Shown here piece after piece: positions 1-10,990 of a DNA stretch of 64,000 bases. Below the pieces are notes generated by a model. That model had not been told where the DNA came from. It saw nothing but the letters and a program-made list of their open reading frames with translations, and did not search any database. Both the position numbers and the translations under genes were made by a program. The DNA is taken from positions 480,153,396 through 480,217,395 of the forward strand of contig NC_085137.1 of assembly GCF_035046485.1 (NCBI RefSeq), written 5' to 3'. The DNA is from Aedes albopictus (Eukaryota; Arthropoda; Insecta; Diptera; Culicidae). How positions within the stretch are numbered: the first letter of the stretch is position 1; every line of letters begins with the position of its first letter.

Positions 1-860
1 TCTTGAGCAAAAGCAACTGATCTCGCGTGAGAACAGTTTATTACATGAATAATAAAAAAAACTCAAATATTCGATTTTGATGCTCATCGTTCCATTTTCA
101 CTGCCAATCTTGATCACTTATCCAGAAAACCAACCTTGATGCAATGCAGTTCCTAATTTCTCCGGTTGCAGCATCCAACAAGAGGTTGGTTTGGCCATCC
201 AGGACATCGCACGGTGGGACGAATGGCCAAAAACGTGAACTTTTTCAGCAGCGTCTTTAAACGTGATTTTATCGGCATGGTGTCTTCGGATGAAAATTTA
301 AAAAAAATAGAGCGCGTCCAATGGTGTTTAGCTTTAGTTCGCAAATTTGCCACAGGCGGCACTGTAAAATCCAACTTTTTTGTTTGACGTTTTTTCAATA
401 TTGTGTCTTCGGCAAAGTTGTAGATATGCTCAATATAAATATCTTTGCCGAAGACACCAACCCAATCTTCATTGTTTTACGATACAGACGTATTTTATGA
501 ATGACCCCCCCAAAAATCGTTTTATTCATATATTTCGAAAACGCACAGTTTCAGAAAGTTGCAATGTTCTACAAAGTTATTCAAAATGTCAAAATAAACA
601 ACTTTGTAGAAGTGAATAGGGTTCTTAAATGTCAATAGGGTTAGTTATGGCTATTTTTGAGTGAAAAATAGCCGTTTTTTCAACGCTCAATAACTATCTT
701 GGATGCAAATGGTTGATTGAATGAATTGAAACCCCACTAGGTTCAATATGTATTACTATCACGGAGACAAATTTCGTTCGTTTGAAACAAAAATTGTCAT
801 GTTTATTCGGTAAACTGATAAAATATTTAAAACTAAAATATTATTTTTTTAAACTAACTC
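1..860. other. AT-rich intergenic stretch with one hairpin; no gene seen
   Basis: I see no credible coding sequence. The short frames here overlap on both strands and lack protein-like composition. One clear structure is a hairpin: GTGTCTTCGGCAAAG at 403-417 is the exact reverse complement of 443-457, with a 25-nt loop. The GCCGAAGAC motif recurs inside foldback elements elsewhere in the window (2605-2625, 2775-2790, 6972), so this is probably a decayed repeat. Confidence 0.5.
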
Positions 861-1848
861 AAATACATATTGATTTCTACAATACCCATTGAAGAACCCC
901 CCGCTCCGCCGACGAAAACATAAACAAAACTCTCAAGTTCCAGCTGCAGCACTAAACAAGATTTGCTCTTGCAAAAAAAAAGTCAAGTTTCACCAAAAGT
1001 TTCCACGAAACCCCATTGATTTCGGGTGCGTATGTTATCCAAATGATGTTGGCATTGAAAGTGCCACGCGGGTGGTGGGTTTTCCTAGAGAAGGAAAGTT
1101 TAATTGGAAAACAAATATTTCCGTAGGGCCGACCTGCCACAAAAAACAAAAATTTTTACATTTGTTTCTAACACAACCTGTCAGAAAATGCATGTTTGTT
1201 TCAAAAATGGATTGAATTTGCTTCAAATGTGACGTTCGATTTACTCCAAACAGTTTTATTTTTGTGCCAGAACAAATTGACAATTTATTTGAGTTTACCT
1301 GAAATATTTTTGATTTTACTATTTCTGCGTGATAAGTTGAATATCCTGATGTTTTCGGCTGTATCCTCGAGTATCCTTGGCTGGGGTTCTTAATCTTACT
1401 AGAGCCGATTTTTGACGCTAAAACAATAGTATCAGTTTTTGTATGTCCTTTAGAATTCCATTATCTTCTGTGAAGTGATAAACTTAGATTGTTGAATAAA
1501 CAATCGCATTATGATTCATATTTAATGCAACCGAAATGAGTTGCATTATGCACCATAATACAATTATTTGGTATAGTGCAGAAAAGTAAGCCGTTTCGGT
1601 ACCAAAACGTATAAAAAAGAATATAAAAGTATAAAAAAGAATTTATACACAGCAAATAATTTTGTAATATCCAGACGCTTAATTTCTGGCGATGTATCCA
1701 TTTTCGAACGTAATTTCATTCGGTTACATCGTTTTCCAACATTTATCACATTCACCATGTACACCCTGATTGGCACCGGAAAGTATCAACAAACCCATTC
1801 CAGCAGATACCTAGAAGCAGTATCATATTTATCATCTACCTGCTAACT
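861..1848. other. Unassigned AT-rich sequence
   Basis: A 108-codon frame at 889-1215 and shorter antisense frames are present, but none has a recognisable domain, signal peptide or splice context. A fragment of the ATGCAAC...GAGTTGCAT palindromic family also found near 32.3 kb occurs at about 1526-1552. I see no supported gene. Confidence 0.4.
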
Positions 1849-1914
1849 CGGTGGAATAGCCGAGAGGTAAGAGATATGCTTTACAATCAACGGATCAGTG
1901 TACGAATCCATGCC
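1849..1914 (+). repeat. tRNA-like SINE head (decayed)
   Basis: The segment has the order of a tRNA: a D-arm-like box (ATAGCCGAGAGGTAAGAG) and, about 30 nt on, a B-box-like TACGAATCCA. The T-arm does not pair well, so a functional tRNA is unlikely. It most resembles the promoter head of a tRNA-derived SINE. Confidence 0.4.
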
Positions 1915-2360
1915 AATATTTTACTTATATACGATTCATCTATCGATCCGGTTCTAGCGATTGCTAGACCCACTTTCAAGCTGCGGCGGCTAATTGAATG
2001 CGTTGGAAGGATGTAACTTGTACATCAGTTTTACGACGTGACTGATGTGCAGCGAATATGATGTGATATTACAAGATTTTTTTTTGCTGCGTAGTGCCAA
2101 ACCGCAAAAAGTATTACTTTGTTTTTAGTTTAGAAAGCTGCTGTAGGAAGCTGCCCTTCGCGTACACCAAAGTGTACTGAAAGACTATATGTTCACTCAA
2201 AAAACGCATTTTCGATAGAAAGCTCGAAGGGTCAAGTTATATATACCAACCAACTCAGTGCGACGAATTGAGATGATGTTTGTATGTGTTTTGTGTGTGT
2301 TTTTGGCGGTCAAAATTCCAAGATGGCGGTTCCATATTCAAGATGGTGGATATGGGTATT

Positions 2361-3061
2361 AGACTGGGTCAACAAAGTCGATTTTTTGGAACAATGCTTT
2401 TTCGATTCCTTTTAGCGTCCAAAACAACTGTGTAGAATTTGGGAGCGATTGGTTGCGTCCCCGTATTCCGCTTTGTGATTGAAGTTTGTATGGAATTTAG
2501 AATGGGAAAACGTGCTTTTTTGCATTTTTCTCATAAATTGAATTTTTTCGTCTAAAACTATCTAACTAATGACGTTGAAGCATAGCCTAGGATATGCCGA
2601 AAAACTTTGCCGAAGACCGCAAAGTGATCCGACACTTGTGAAAAAAGTTATAACGTACAGATTGCCTGATGGTGCTTATCATTTAACATGTAAAGGAATA
2701 ACATCAATAATAAAATCTCAGTTTTTGGCCTAAGTTACCAAGCGAATAACTTTTTTCACAAGCATCGGATCACTTTGCGGTCTTCGGCAAAGTTTTTCGG
2801 TATATCCTAGGCTATACTTTAACGTCATTAGATAAACGGTATTAGACAAAAGAATTCAACTTATGAGTAAAATGCAAAAAAGTACGTTTTCCCATACTAA
2901 CTTCCATACAAATTTCAATCACAATGCGGAATACGGGGACGCAACCAATCGCTCCCAAATTTTGCACAGTTGTTTTGGACGCAAAAAAGAGTCAAAAAAG
3001 CTTTGTTCCGGGTTGATGCGGTCAAATTTAAAGTTTCTCCATACAACGTTGACCCACTCTA
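2361..3061. mobile_element. Foldback MITE, GACTGGGTCAAC termini, TA flanks
   Basis: The left end AGACTGGGTCAACAAAG matches the inverted right end ending GACCCACTCTA. The arms extend about 300 bp inward: the segment around GGTTGCGTCCCCGTATTCCG is mirrored at about 2930, and ACTTTGCCGAAGACCGCAAA is mirrored at about 2770. TA on both sides suggests a Tc1/mariner-type target site. There is no transposase frame. A shorter relative lies at 4394-4704. Confidence 0.75.
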
Positions 3062-3146
3062 ATGGGTATATTTGGAATGGGGAAAATATCTACAGTCCAA
3101 GATGGCGGTATAAAATCCAAGATGGCGGCCCAAAATTCAAGATGGC

Positions 3147-3250
3147 CGCTCGAGCGATCGCGCTGTTGTATTTTGTACAACACGTTGAAATAATCATGCT
3201 TTTCGTGTTCAGCATTAGCGTGGTGCTGACGGGTGGGCAACCGCGCGAAT
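3147..3250 (+). repeat. Dispersed repeat B, copy 1
   Basis: CTCGAGCGATCGCGCTGTTG and the following 100 bp match the minus strand of 59640-59768, including the GTCAGCACCACGCTAATGCT block. The copy at 59.7 kb starts with TTAACCCTCGAGCG, suggesting a TTAA-flanked (piggyBac-type) nonautonomous element whose end is lost here. Confidence 0.6.
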
Positions 3251-3486
3251 TACGAAAGGTTAATGGAGTTTTAAGCTCTACAACCATTCAATATGGGTAT
3301 ATTTGGTAAGAGGAAGATGTCAAGAGTCCTAAAATGGCAACCAGAATATCCAAGATGGCGGTCTACAATCCAAGATGGCGGCCCAGAGTTCAAGATGGCA
3401 TTTGTTTAATGGTGTTTCAGGTTCTAAAATCATACAATATGGGTATATTTGATATGGGGAAGATGTCCAGAGATGTCGGTTGGTGA

Positions 3487-4260
3487 CGAAGTAGGGTATC
3501 GGGATGCTTCGTTGGCATAGTCCCCTCGTTCGGCCTATCTTTACGTTAACCAAAAATTCAAACAAACACGCATAACTGGAGATCGGAAAAGCTATGCACC
3601 AAACAACTGTAACATTTCGTTTCAGTTTTAGCACTTTAGAGCATTAACATTGAATGAAAACGTCACTTTGGTTAACTTTTATAGACGTCATGATTCTTCG
3701 GCTTAGTGGGTAGTCTATACACATGACCATGAATGGCCGGATTCTGGAACATTTCAAATTAACTTTTCGATAACTGAACATTTTATGCGACGGTCAAAGA
3801 CGCTATTTTCAACATGTATATTTGTTTTCAACAAAAAATAACTATTTTACAAATTAAATGTGGGCCGAATATTGGGGACTTTTTTTTACTATGTACTCAA
3901 ATCTTGGCCCATCAGTAAACTGATGTCAACAACACCGACAAAGTGGCGTTAATAACATTGCTTGCGAATGAACCAGAAAGAACGAACGGGAAGAAAGATT
4001 TTGTGTGCGGTGACTGTAAAAATATAACACATTAATAGGGTTGCGTTGTTTTCGTTACTAAATTAAGAAAAAACGTTAGTTCAAGTGATTTATTTATAGT
4101 TATGTTAATATTTGGCTCCGAAAAGGTAATTTGAAAGTAAGATTGGTGAACAAACAGTGATAATACTTCAGCAAAAATATTAAAAAATAGAGAATAAGTG
4201 ATTCTAGCGATTGGAAAGCAATAGGCCAACGTTGTATCCATTAATAGGCCAATTTTTGTA
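3487..4260 (+). repeat. Dispersed repeat A, copy 1
   Basis: This begins AGTAGGGTATCGGGATGCTT and runs to about GCAATAGGCCAACGTTG. The same sequence, about 90% identical by eye, is at 39666-40996, where it is split by a TTAA-flanked insertion. Frames inside are short and unlike any protein. Class unknown. Confidence 0.7.
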
Positions 4261-4393
4261 CCGTAGACGAACATTGCATACCATCGCATCGAATCTTTTC
4301 AACGTAATTAAGTAAGTTCCTTAATATTTACGCTAGAGTACTTCCAATTGGAGAAACATGCACTGCCTAGAGTGCGTGATAGGGTCAACACTA

Positions 4394-4704
4394 GACTGGG
4401 TCAACAAAGTCGATTTTTCGGAACAAAGTTTTTTCGATTCCTTTTTGTGTCCTAGGCTAAACTTTAACGTCATTAGTTACACAGTATTAGACAAAAGAAT
4501 TCAACTTATGAGCAAAATGCAAAAAAGTTAATTTTCCCATACTAGCTTCCATATAAATTTCAATAGCAATGCGGAATACGGGAACGCAACCAATTGCTCC
4601 CAAATTTTGCACAGTTGTTTTGGACGCTAATATAGATTGAAAAATATTTGTTTCGGGTTGATACGATCAAATTTAAAGTTTCTCCATACAACGTTGACCC
4701 ACTT
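4394..4704. mobile_element. Internally deleted copy of the 2361-3061 MITE
   Basis: It has the same termini (GACTGGGTCAACAAAG ... GTTGACCCACT) and TA flanks. The left arm is cut short after about 60 bp and joined to a right arm matching 2810-3060. This is a typical internal deletion derivative. Confidence 0.75.
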
Positions 4705-4933
4705 TAGTCAACACATAATTTCTAGTGCTATTAATTCACGAGTTATGGCCAAAATTGTCAAGGCTGCTGGCCTATTAGGCCAATGAATGGTACACATACC
4801 CTATGTGTCAGTCGAGCTTCAATATCAACACGGGAGATTGGCATGTAAGATGAGAGATAAAGTTGTGAAAAACGGACCCGGTTAGGGTGGTGCTTCAAAT
4901 CCAGTTTGACTTTCAATTCCGCAGATTCGTAAC

Positions 4934-5004
4934 TTGTTCTGTGGCCAAGTTGGTTAAAGCGCCGGACTATCGATACAGAGTTGTGGGTTTGAATCCCACC
5001 AAAA
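4934..5004 (+). repeat. tRNA-like SINE head
   Basis: The A-box-like segment GTGGCCAAGTTGGTTAAAGC at 4941-4960 is followed by a B-box-like GGGTTTGAATCCCACC at 4985-5000 with a paired T-stem. It is 70% or more alike to the minus-strand tRNA-like segment at 17381-17452, so the two probably belong to one SINE family. The anticodon arm is poorly paired. Confidence 0.5.
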
Positions 5005-5289
5005 CATTTGGTATTTGGTATTTTTTCACAAATTTATCTCTCAATTTGTCAATTAAACGTACTTTGCCTAAAAATACATCAAGTTTTTATGTCATCAACA
5101 TGTCTCTTGAGTTTTGTCAAAAATGGGGTTTCGATGGTACAAGAAAGGTGCCATCACCACTAGGTGGATTAATTTGGGTTTTCCAAGAATGTCTACGAAA
5201 TTTTCTTTGAAATTTGCTACAAAAATTTATTGTGAATTAGAAAGAGAGATTTTTAGAGACCTAGTACATCCATCGAATGCTGTTCTGTA

Positions 5290-5542
5290 CTAGGCTGCCC
5301 TCGGACGCATAAATGTCACATGTTACAATATAAAAATACGAGACAAACGCATTTGAAGTGGCAAAATAAACTTTGGTTATTGTCGCATTTGTTTGACTTC
5401 AACGCAATTCAACTATTAAAATATATAAAAATTCATATGTTGACAAAATATTTCAAAAATATGTATCAAAATATGACGTTTGACATAAATATCTCAAAAA
5501 TGTCGAAATGTAACATGTGACATTTATGCGTCCGACGGCAGG
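5290..5542. mobile_element. MITE, inverted ends with CGGACGCATAAATGTCACAT
   Basis: The terminal inverted repeats pair over about 30 bp: CGGACGCATAAATGTCACAT on the left and its complement before GACGGCAGGG on the right. The interior is AT-rich. The 66-codon frame inside runs across this repeat and is not a gene. Confidence 0.75.
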
Positions 5543-5749
5543 GAGTACATGTGAGTACATAATATAGAATGTCAAGTGATCACTACATGATTTTCTGGAG
5601 GTCGGGACAGACATGGCCTAGGATATCAAATATATTGATTATATAGGGAGCTTTTTATATGATGATTCTACACTTATATCTGCATAAGTCCAAACATCAA
5701 ACAAACCACAAAAGCGAATCTCAAATCAAATGACGCCAAAACATCGCTG

Positions 5750-6268
5750 ATCAACCCGTGTCACAGGTTCATGTGATCATCGCTCTGTTGAATGAAGCTC
5801 CACCGCCTACACGGAGAAAATCACCCAAGTGCATTAGACTGCAACAAATTCCTCACCATTTCCCACAGTGTCAAAATTCGAGAATCACCTCCATCTACCG
5901 GGAGCTCCGGCCTGTCCACTATCAGCAGGGGCAAGAATCATTCATTGCAAATCTCGCGGCAGCAGCAGCCAACGCGCGGTGGAGAAGATGAGCATCGTTT
6001 TTCCCTTGCGCACGCTGTGGGCACCGCCGCCACCGCCTTTCATTGCGACGACGACGATCGGCTAATATTCTTGCGCGGGCCGTCGAGTGGAAAAGAAGAA
6101 AAATAATCGCTCGTTCCGAGTTTTGTGCGCGGAGAGGTGTGTTGTAATCAATCGAAGATTCTTAGCCGTTGGTGATGGACCGGGCCGGTTACGAGTGATA
6201 TGCTTCGTGAGAGTTTACGGGATTGGTTTCGAAGGACTGTGAATATCAGTGTGTGAAAGGGTCAAACA
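5750..6268 (+). promoter_or_regulatory. GC-rich island: candidate promoter / 5' noncoding exon
   Basis: This is the only long GC-rich, apparently non-repetitive stretch in the first 18 kb, with CpG-containing tracts at 5935-6085. It ends in AAACAG|GTGTTC (donor-like junction near 6268). Between about 6110 and 6268 there are two short upstream-type frames (ATG at 6175 and 6200, each stopping quickly), as is common in 5' UTR exons. No TATA box or continuing coding frame is evident. The overlapping 77- and 104-codon frames look like low-complexity chance frames. What gene it would serve is not visible in the window. Confidence 0.25.
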
Positions 6269-7950
6269 GGTGTTCATATGGTCTGGAATATTGTTAACAT
6301 TCTGTTATGCAAAGCTACAGATCTATCATTAGAGGTTTTTTACAAGAAGCATATCTGCAGATAAATGATTATCATAAGCAGCATTGAACGAGAGCAGTAC
6401 AAGAGAATTTACTTGACGAGTATATAGAAATTCTTGATGATTCATCGATAAATATGAAGTCCAACATTCTCGTAAGTAACATTTGGGTAAAATTACCTCT
6501 ATTTTTTTTTTGTTTAAAAAACACTAGTTATAAAAACCTCGAGAATGTTTCACTATTGAAACATTAAATTGCAAATGTTTCAACTATGCTCATTCATTTC
6601 ATATAATTTACCAAATATTGTGTTTGAATGTTTGTTAACGTTCTCGGGGTACGAGGAAGGACAGTAAAAATAACAAAGGAAAAAAAGCATATCTAATTTA
6701 TATTCACTATTGAACCAACAATTCTTTGACTATTGAAAAATGCGATTTGATAGCAATTTTGCTATTGAAAAGTGAGTCAGGTGAGCCTATTTGTTTTTTC
6801 ACCTCTTCAATATTTTGAGGTTTTTGGAGGGAGATGTAATAAAACGAGTTAAATATTTTCATCAACCTTCATACGTGTTTGAATTTTCCAGGCACAAGAC
6901 GCCAGCTAGCGGATAAATCCCAAACCAACTATTAGATTACTATATGATAGTTCTGAGCTTGCTAAAGAACTTTGCCGAAGACAGCATCATCCTATCTTAT
7001 CTGAAATATGACGGTTTGAACATTTCTTACACTGGCACCGCCTAGCGGCCGAATCGCGAACCAAAGTCGCCGTTGCCTATTAGTTCTTAATGTGATTTGA
7101 TTATTACTATAAGTGAATGGTGTCAAGATATGTTAGCATAAAACATCCTTTTAGAAGTCAGGCAGGAAAACCCACGAAAAATCTTCTGATTTCTCTATGA
7201 AAATTGGCAAATTCTTGTTATTGTTGCTTGCAATTAAGGTTTTATGGTGATTTTATTACACGACATGCGTTTCCAAGGAGATTGAGCAACACATGGAGGC
7301 GCATGTTGATGCTTGGGGTCATTCAAATATGATGACCATCGTTTAGGTGGAGAGGGGGCCCGAAAATTGATGGACGTAATGTTTTAATGTTTTCATAAAG
7401 TGGTATTGTACTCCTTGGCAGATGGCCTTTTTCCGTTTTACGAAAAAAAAAAATGCTAGAAATTTATAAAAATGCATTGGTTTTGTGAGTATTTCTGCTG
7501 AAGTATCAAATAAATATTGTTCAGTTGCTGTTACCACTTTGAATGCTTAACAAATAAAACTATTTATCATCGAAAATTGTGAAAGTTTGAAAAATAACAT
7601 CTCACCCCACATTAGCAAAATTTTGTATGAATTTATAAAAGTCACGTTTACGCGATTCGTGCGTTGAGCTGAAAATGCTCTATTTGGTTTTTCTTTGAAA
7701 AAAATCGTAATATTAAAAAATGGGCATTTTTGTAAATAGACTTTTATTTCCTTTTTTAAGCGTGTAGAAATCAGTTTTTCAATTTTTTACATGAAAGTTG
7801 CCTAAATTCAAATTTTCTTAAAAGTCACCCATACACTTGTAGGTCGTGCCATTTTTGAGTTGGATACCATGATTTTAAAGATACCGTTCTAAAAACTTTA
7901 GTCCTTTTCAAACGTTAGTCGTGGTAGATTTTGAAAAAAAAAAAAAAAAC
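6269..7950. other. AT-rich intergenic, repeat fragments
   Basis: There is no supported gene. Two direct copies of a motif containing CTAGCGG...AACCAA occur at about 6905-6930 and 7035-7065. CACTATTGAA-type motifs recur at 6545-6770. A poly(A) run is at 7935-7950. Confidence 0.4.
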
Positions 7951-7954
7951 AAAG

Positions 7955-8455
7955 TACCGTCGATGGGGGTGACAATGGGTCTGGGGGGTGAGATTGGGTC
8001 AAAACAGAGAAACAAAAAATTGGAAATAGCTCATCAACTCTCGTTAATTTATATTTAAAACTTTATATTATTTCAAAGAGAAGATGTTTTTACACGTCAT
8101 GATGCAGAATAAGATGTTTTGCAATAATCGTTTTTTGTAAAATTTGTGGCTAAACTTATATGACGAAACTACTAGTAAATCACTCTGAAAAAATTTCTCC
8201 TTTGTTATGTTTAACACAAGTACCTAACCATAAATTTTCTTATAAGTGGATAGCTGTAGGTATTACCTGGTTGATGTAATGAAAAAAGCGGGCTGTCATT
8301 GCTCTTTTTATTTAAAAACTCAATATTTTCGACCCTATGTCTAAATATTAAGAATGAGGGTGAGATTGGGCCAAGCAAGTTATCGAGTGCACATAACCTT
8401 AACTAAAAACTCAACTTGTTATCCAGTCCCCATTTGATGTTAGAGTGGTGCCATG
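7955..8455 (+). repeat. GGGGTGAGATTGGG-motif repeat
   Basis: The segment contains repeated GGGGTGA(G/C)A(T/A)TGGGTC motifs at about 7967, 7987 and 8355. These are probably the subterminal motifs of a nonautonomous DNA element, though I could not fix its right end. No coding frame. Confidence 0.4.
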
Positions 8456-8727
8456 TTCACCGTATCTTCATAAAAGCACGCTTTCTTTCAAAAATATTTC
8501 GAGAAGTGTCAAACGAGTATATTAATACATTTAGTGCCTAAAATCATTTTTAACAATACACCCATGCGTTTGGACAGCTCCTCTAATCATCAGCTAATCT
8601 TTAGTGTATGTACTGCAATATCGTAAGCTCACAAAATAGACTTAGCATAATATTTGAACGACCCTCTATCTTGAGATGGAGTGATTTGTTTCAGCAATAT
8701 AGAGGCCAATGATCATGTGCATAAGAC

Positions 8728-9000
8728 CCAGACAACCAATTTGCACGTATAAAGAAGTTTATGTTCATGTTATACGTACTTTTATGCGGTAAAGTTACAT
8801 CGCATAAGATGCAGTAAAAATGCCTTATGCGTACAAAAGTGGAGGTTCTATACGTGCATTGACGGGAAAATAATGACGCTTCATGACTTGAAGCGATATC
8901 TTATGCGATGTACGGTATGCACTATTGCGACGTAATATAACACCTTATGCGACTTAAAATATTCGAAACAAAAAAATCTTGTCACCTAAGTACCGAACTA
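8728..9000 (+). repeat. Dispersed repeat C, copy 1
   Basis: The block from CAGACAACCAATTTGCACGT through TTATACGTACTTTTATGCGG and on to about 8900 reappears at 63832-64000, where it runs off the window. It is rich in TTATGCG/CGCATAA, giving many short inverted repeats. Class unknown, probably a foldback DNA element. Confidence 0.65.
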
Positions 9001-9278
9001 ATAACCTTTGGATTATCAAGCCGCATTTCACACTTAGCACCAAACACTACTTATGAAACACACTGATTAAATGTCATGACACTCTAACTCACCTCAGTGC
9101 TTGTTGGAATGCACTTGGTTTCCGTGCGTTGTACGTGTTCGGCAGGCTCTTTGGAAATCAAAATGATGTAGCATGATTTCCCGCACAGTTACCAGTTCTT
9201 CTCTCTTGCTAGCACCACCCATTGTTAATTATAAGGTCAACAAAACAAAAATGATGACTTTATTTTAAAATATAAAAA

Positions 9279-9985
9279 AAAGGATCCTTGACATTTTGGA
9301 AACGATCCATAAAATATAGTAAATGATCCATAAAATTTAGGAAATGATCCATAAACCAACAGTGTAAATTTTACAAAAAAAAATGTGTCGTTCCCGAAAT
9401 TGATCTTTATTACACAGAAAAAAAAAATATGTGATTAATATTCAGCGAGAAATCATGCACATAAAGGGAATGCTAGAGTTAGTGCACTTTACATGAGATA
9501 AAATGTAAAATTACATTACTATCGTGTAAATTTCCGCCAACTATCGCGTAAACCATCATGGACACCAACCGGTTACGCGACTATTAGCGGAAATTTACAC
9601 GAACGTAACGTAATTTTACATAATATCTCATGTAAATTTGCACTAACTCTAGCATTCCCTTTATGTGCATGATTTTTCGCTGAATTTTACATAAATATTT
9701 TTTCTGTGTATATTTTATGGATCGTTTTCCAATTTTCTATGGATCATTTTCGATTATTTTAGGGATCGTTTCCTATTTTTTGTAAGGATCATTCAATGGA
9801 TCGTTTCAGTCATTTCATGGCGCAGTTCATGAAATTCTGTTTTTGTTAATGCTAATTTTACGAAAAAAAATGGAGCATTCGAAAATGTTTCATGGATCCA
9901 AACGACTGCTTTATGGTGTTCTGATATGCCTAATATTGAAAAATTATCAATGGATCATTTGGCAACTTTTCAGGGATCATTCATG
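9279..9985. repeat. ATGGATCATTT degenerate repeats in inverted orientation
   Basis: Motifs of the type AAATGATCCATAAAAT lie at 9279-9360. Their complements (TATGGATCATTTTC and variants) lie at 9715-9985, flanking the foldback element 9411-9710. The arrangement suggests an older element whose subterminal repeats were split by a younger MITE. Confidence 0.5.
9411..9710. mobile_element. Foldback MITE, TA-CACAGAAAAAA termini
   Basis: The arms are about 140 bp each: GGGAATGCTAGAGTTAGTGC on the left is mirrored as GCACTAACTCTAGCATTCCC on the right, and both ends are CACAGAAAA/TTTTCTGTG flanked by TA. The young appearance (few arm mismatches) suggests recent activity. No coding capacity. Confidence 0.85.
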
Positions 9986-9990
9986 GCTTT

Positions 9991-10488
9991 AAATATGCAA
10001 AAGAATATTTTCCCTAGAAAAAGTACAATAATTGGGGGAAATTTGAGTCGATTTTGAAATTCCATTCATTGGTGAAAAACTTTAAACCCAATTTACTCGG
10101 AAAGGGGATATGTCATTTACACCCTTTTGCTTCAAACCCCCTAAAATAACTATATTGATTCATTGATATCTTCATATTTAAAAATACAATGGCCTACATA
10201 CTTTTACACTGGAATTGCGGGCGTGGTTCTTAAAAACTACAACATTTTCACATAGCACAGATTGAACTCGATCATCCTGAGTTGCGTTTCACAAAAAAAA
10301 AACTTTGATTATTATTTAGTCAAAACTTCGTACAGCATTTCGTTTGCAAGATGTATGTTTTGGGAAGTCTCGAAACTCGACTCCGAACAATCAGGGCCGG
10401 AATGTACGTGCATAGAATACAAGAAAATTGAAAGCTGAACAGTTTTCTGCAAATTCTCAGGGAATGTTTATGGCAATTTATTAAGAAA
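9991..10488. other. Unassigned AT-rich sequence
   Basis: No supported gene or repeat structure. A 76-codon minus-strand frame at 10320-10550 runs into the neighbouring Helitron and is judged spurious. Confidence 0.4.
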
Positions 10489-10790
10489 CTAGCTGTCCCG
10501 GCAAACTTTGCCTTGCCATCTTGTGGTGGTTTGACAACTGTTGAGCTCAAAATAGCACCGCACTCTAGATTGATTTCATTTTAGTCTTGTTGATTTCCTT
10601 CCCAGCTCATGAAAAATTAGTACTTTTGCAATTTTGTTACTTTTCTAGCTGATTTTCGTGAGTTTTTGTACATATAAACACAGCCGCCATGAATACGAAC
10701 CGAACCGTGCAAGAATCATGCTGATCAGTTCATCCGTTCTTGAGTTTTGTTGCCTCAAAGGAACTTCAAACTCATTTTTATATATATAGA
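10489..10790 (-). mobile_element. Nonautonomous Helitron
   Basis: Read on the minus strand it starts A|TCTATATATATAAAAATG and ends GGGACAGCTAG|T, matching the Helitron rules of a 5' TC, a 3' CTRR and insertion between A and T. Just before the end, GGCAAAGTTTGCC forms the expected short 3' hairpin. At 302 bp it has no Rep/helicase capacity. A related 5' end occurs at 42296 on the plus strand. Confidence 0.8.
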
Positions 10791-10794
10791 TTTT

Positions 10795-10988
10795 TCTGCG
10801 ATTTGTTTGTTTATTTTGATCCCTTTTGAAAATCCCGCAGTAATTCCTTCGGAATTGGAAATTTCTTTGGATATCCTTCGGTAATTTCTTCGGTAATGTG
10901 TTTGGAATTTTTTTTGAAAATCAAATATTAGGATTTTTTCCGGCAGTTCCTTTGAGAACTTCGGAGACAGCTTTCGACTGAGGTATCT
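10795..10988 (+). repeat. Degenerate TTCC-rich array fragment
   Basis: This is a loosely periodic T-rich sequence with TTCCTTCGG-type units, the same family as 12600-13760. It is cut on the right by the inverted-repeat element at 10991. The 91-codon minus-strand frame here is an artefact of the repeat. Confidence 0.5.
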
Positions 10989-10990
10989 GG

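Larger units (their letters stand above)
2319..3400 (+). repeat. CAAGATGGCGG motif cluster with 20-bp phasing
   Basis: Eight CAAGATGG motifs occur in three groups: 2319 and 2339; 3098, 3118 and 3138; 3351, 3371 and 3391. Within every group the spacing is exactly 20 bp, with diverged AATTC/AATCC spacers between. The 2361-3061 foldback element separates the first two groups. The motif contains the GCCAT core (reverse strand) of YY1/Pho-type sites, but it may simply be a dispersed mosquito minisatellite. Confidence 0.7.

Noticed and set aside
4934..5004. Functional tRNA gene
   Set aside because: The anticodon arm does not pair convincingly and a diverged relative exists at 17.4 kb, so a SINE head is more likely.
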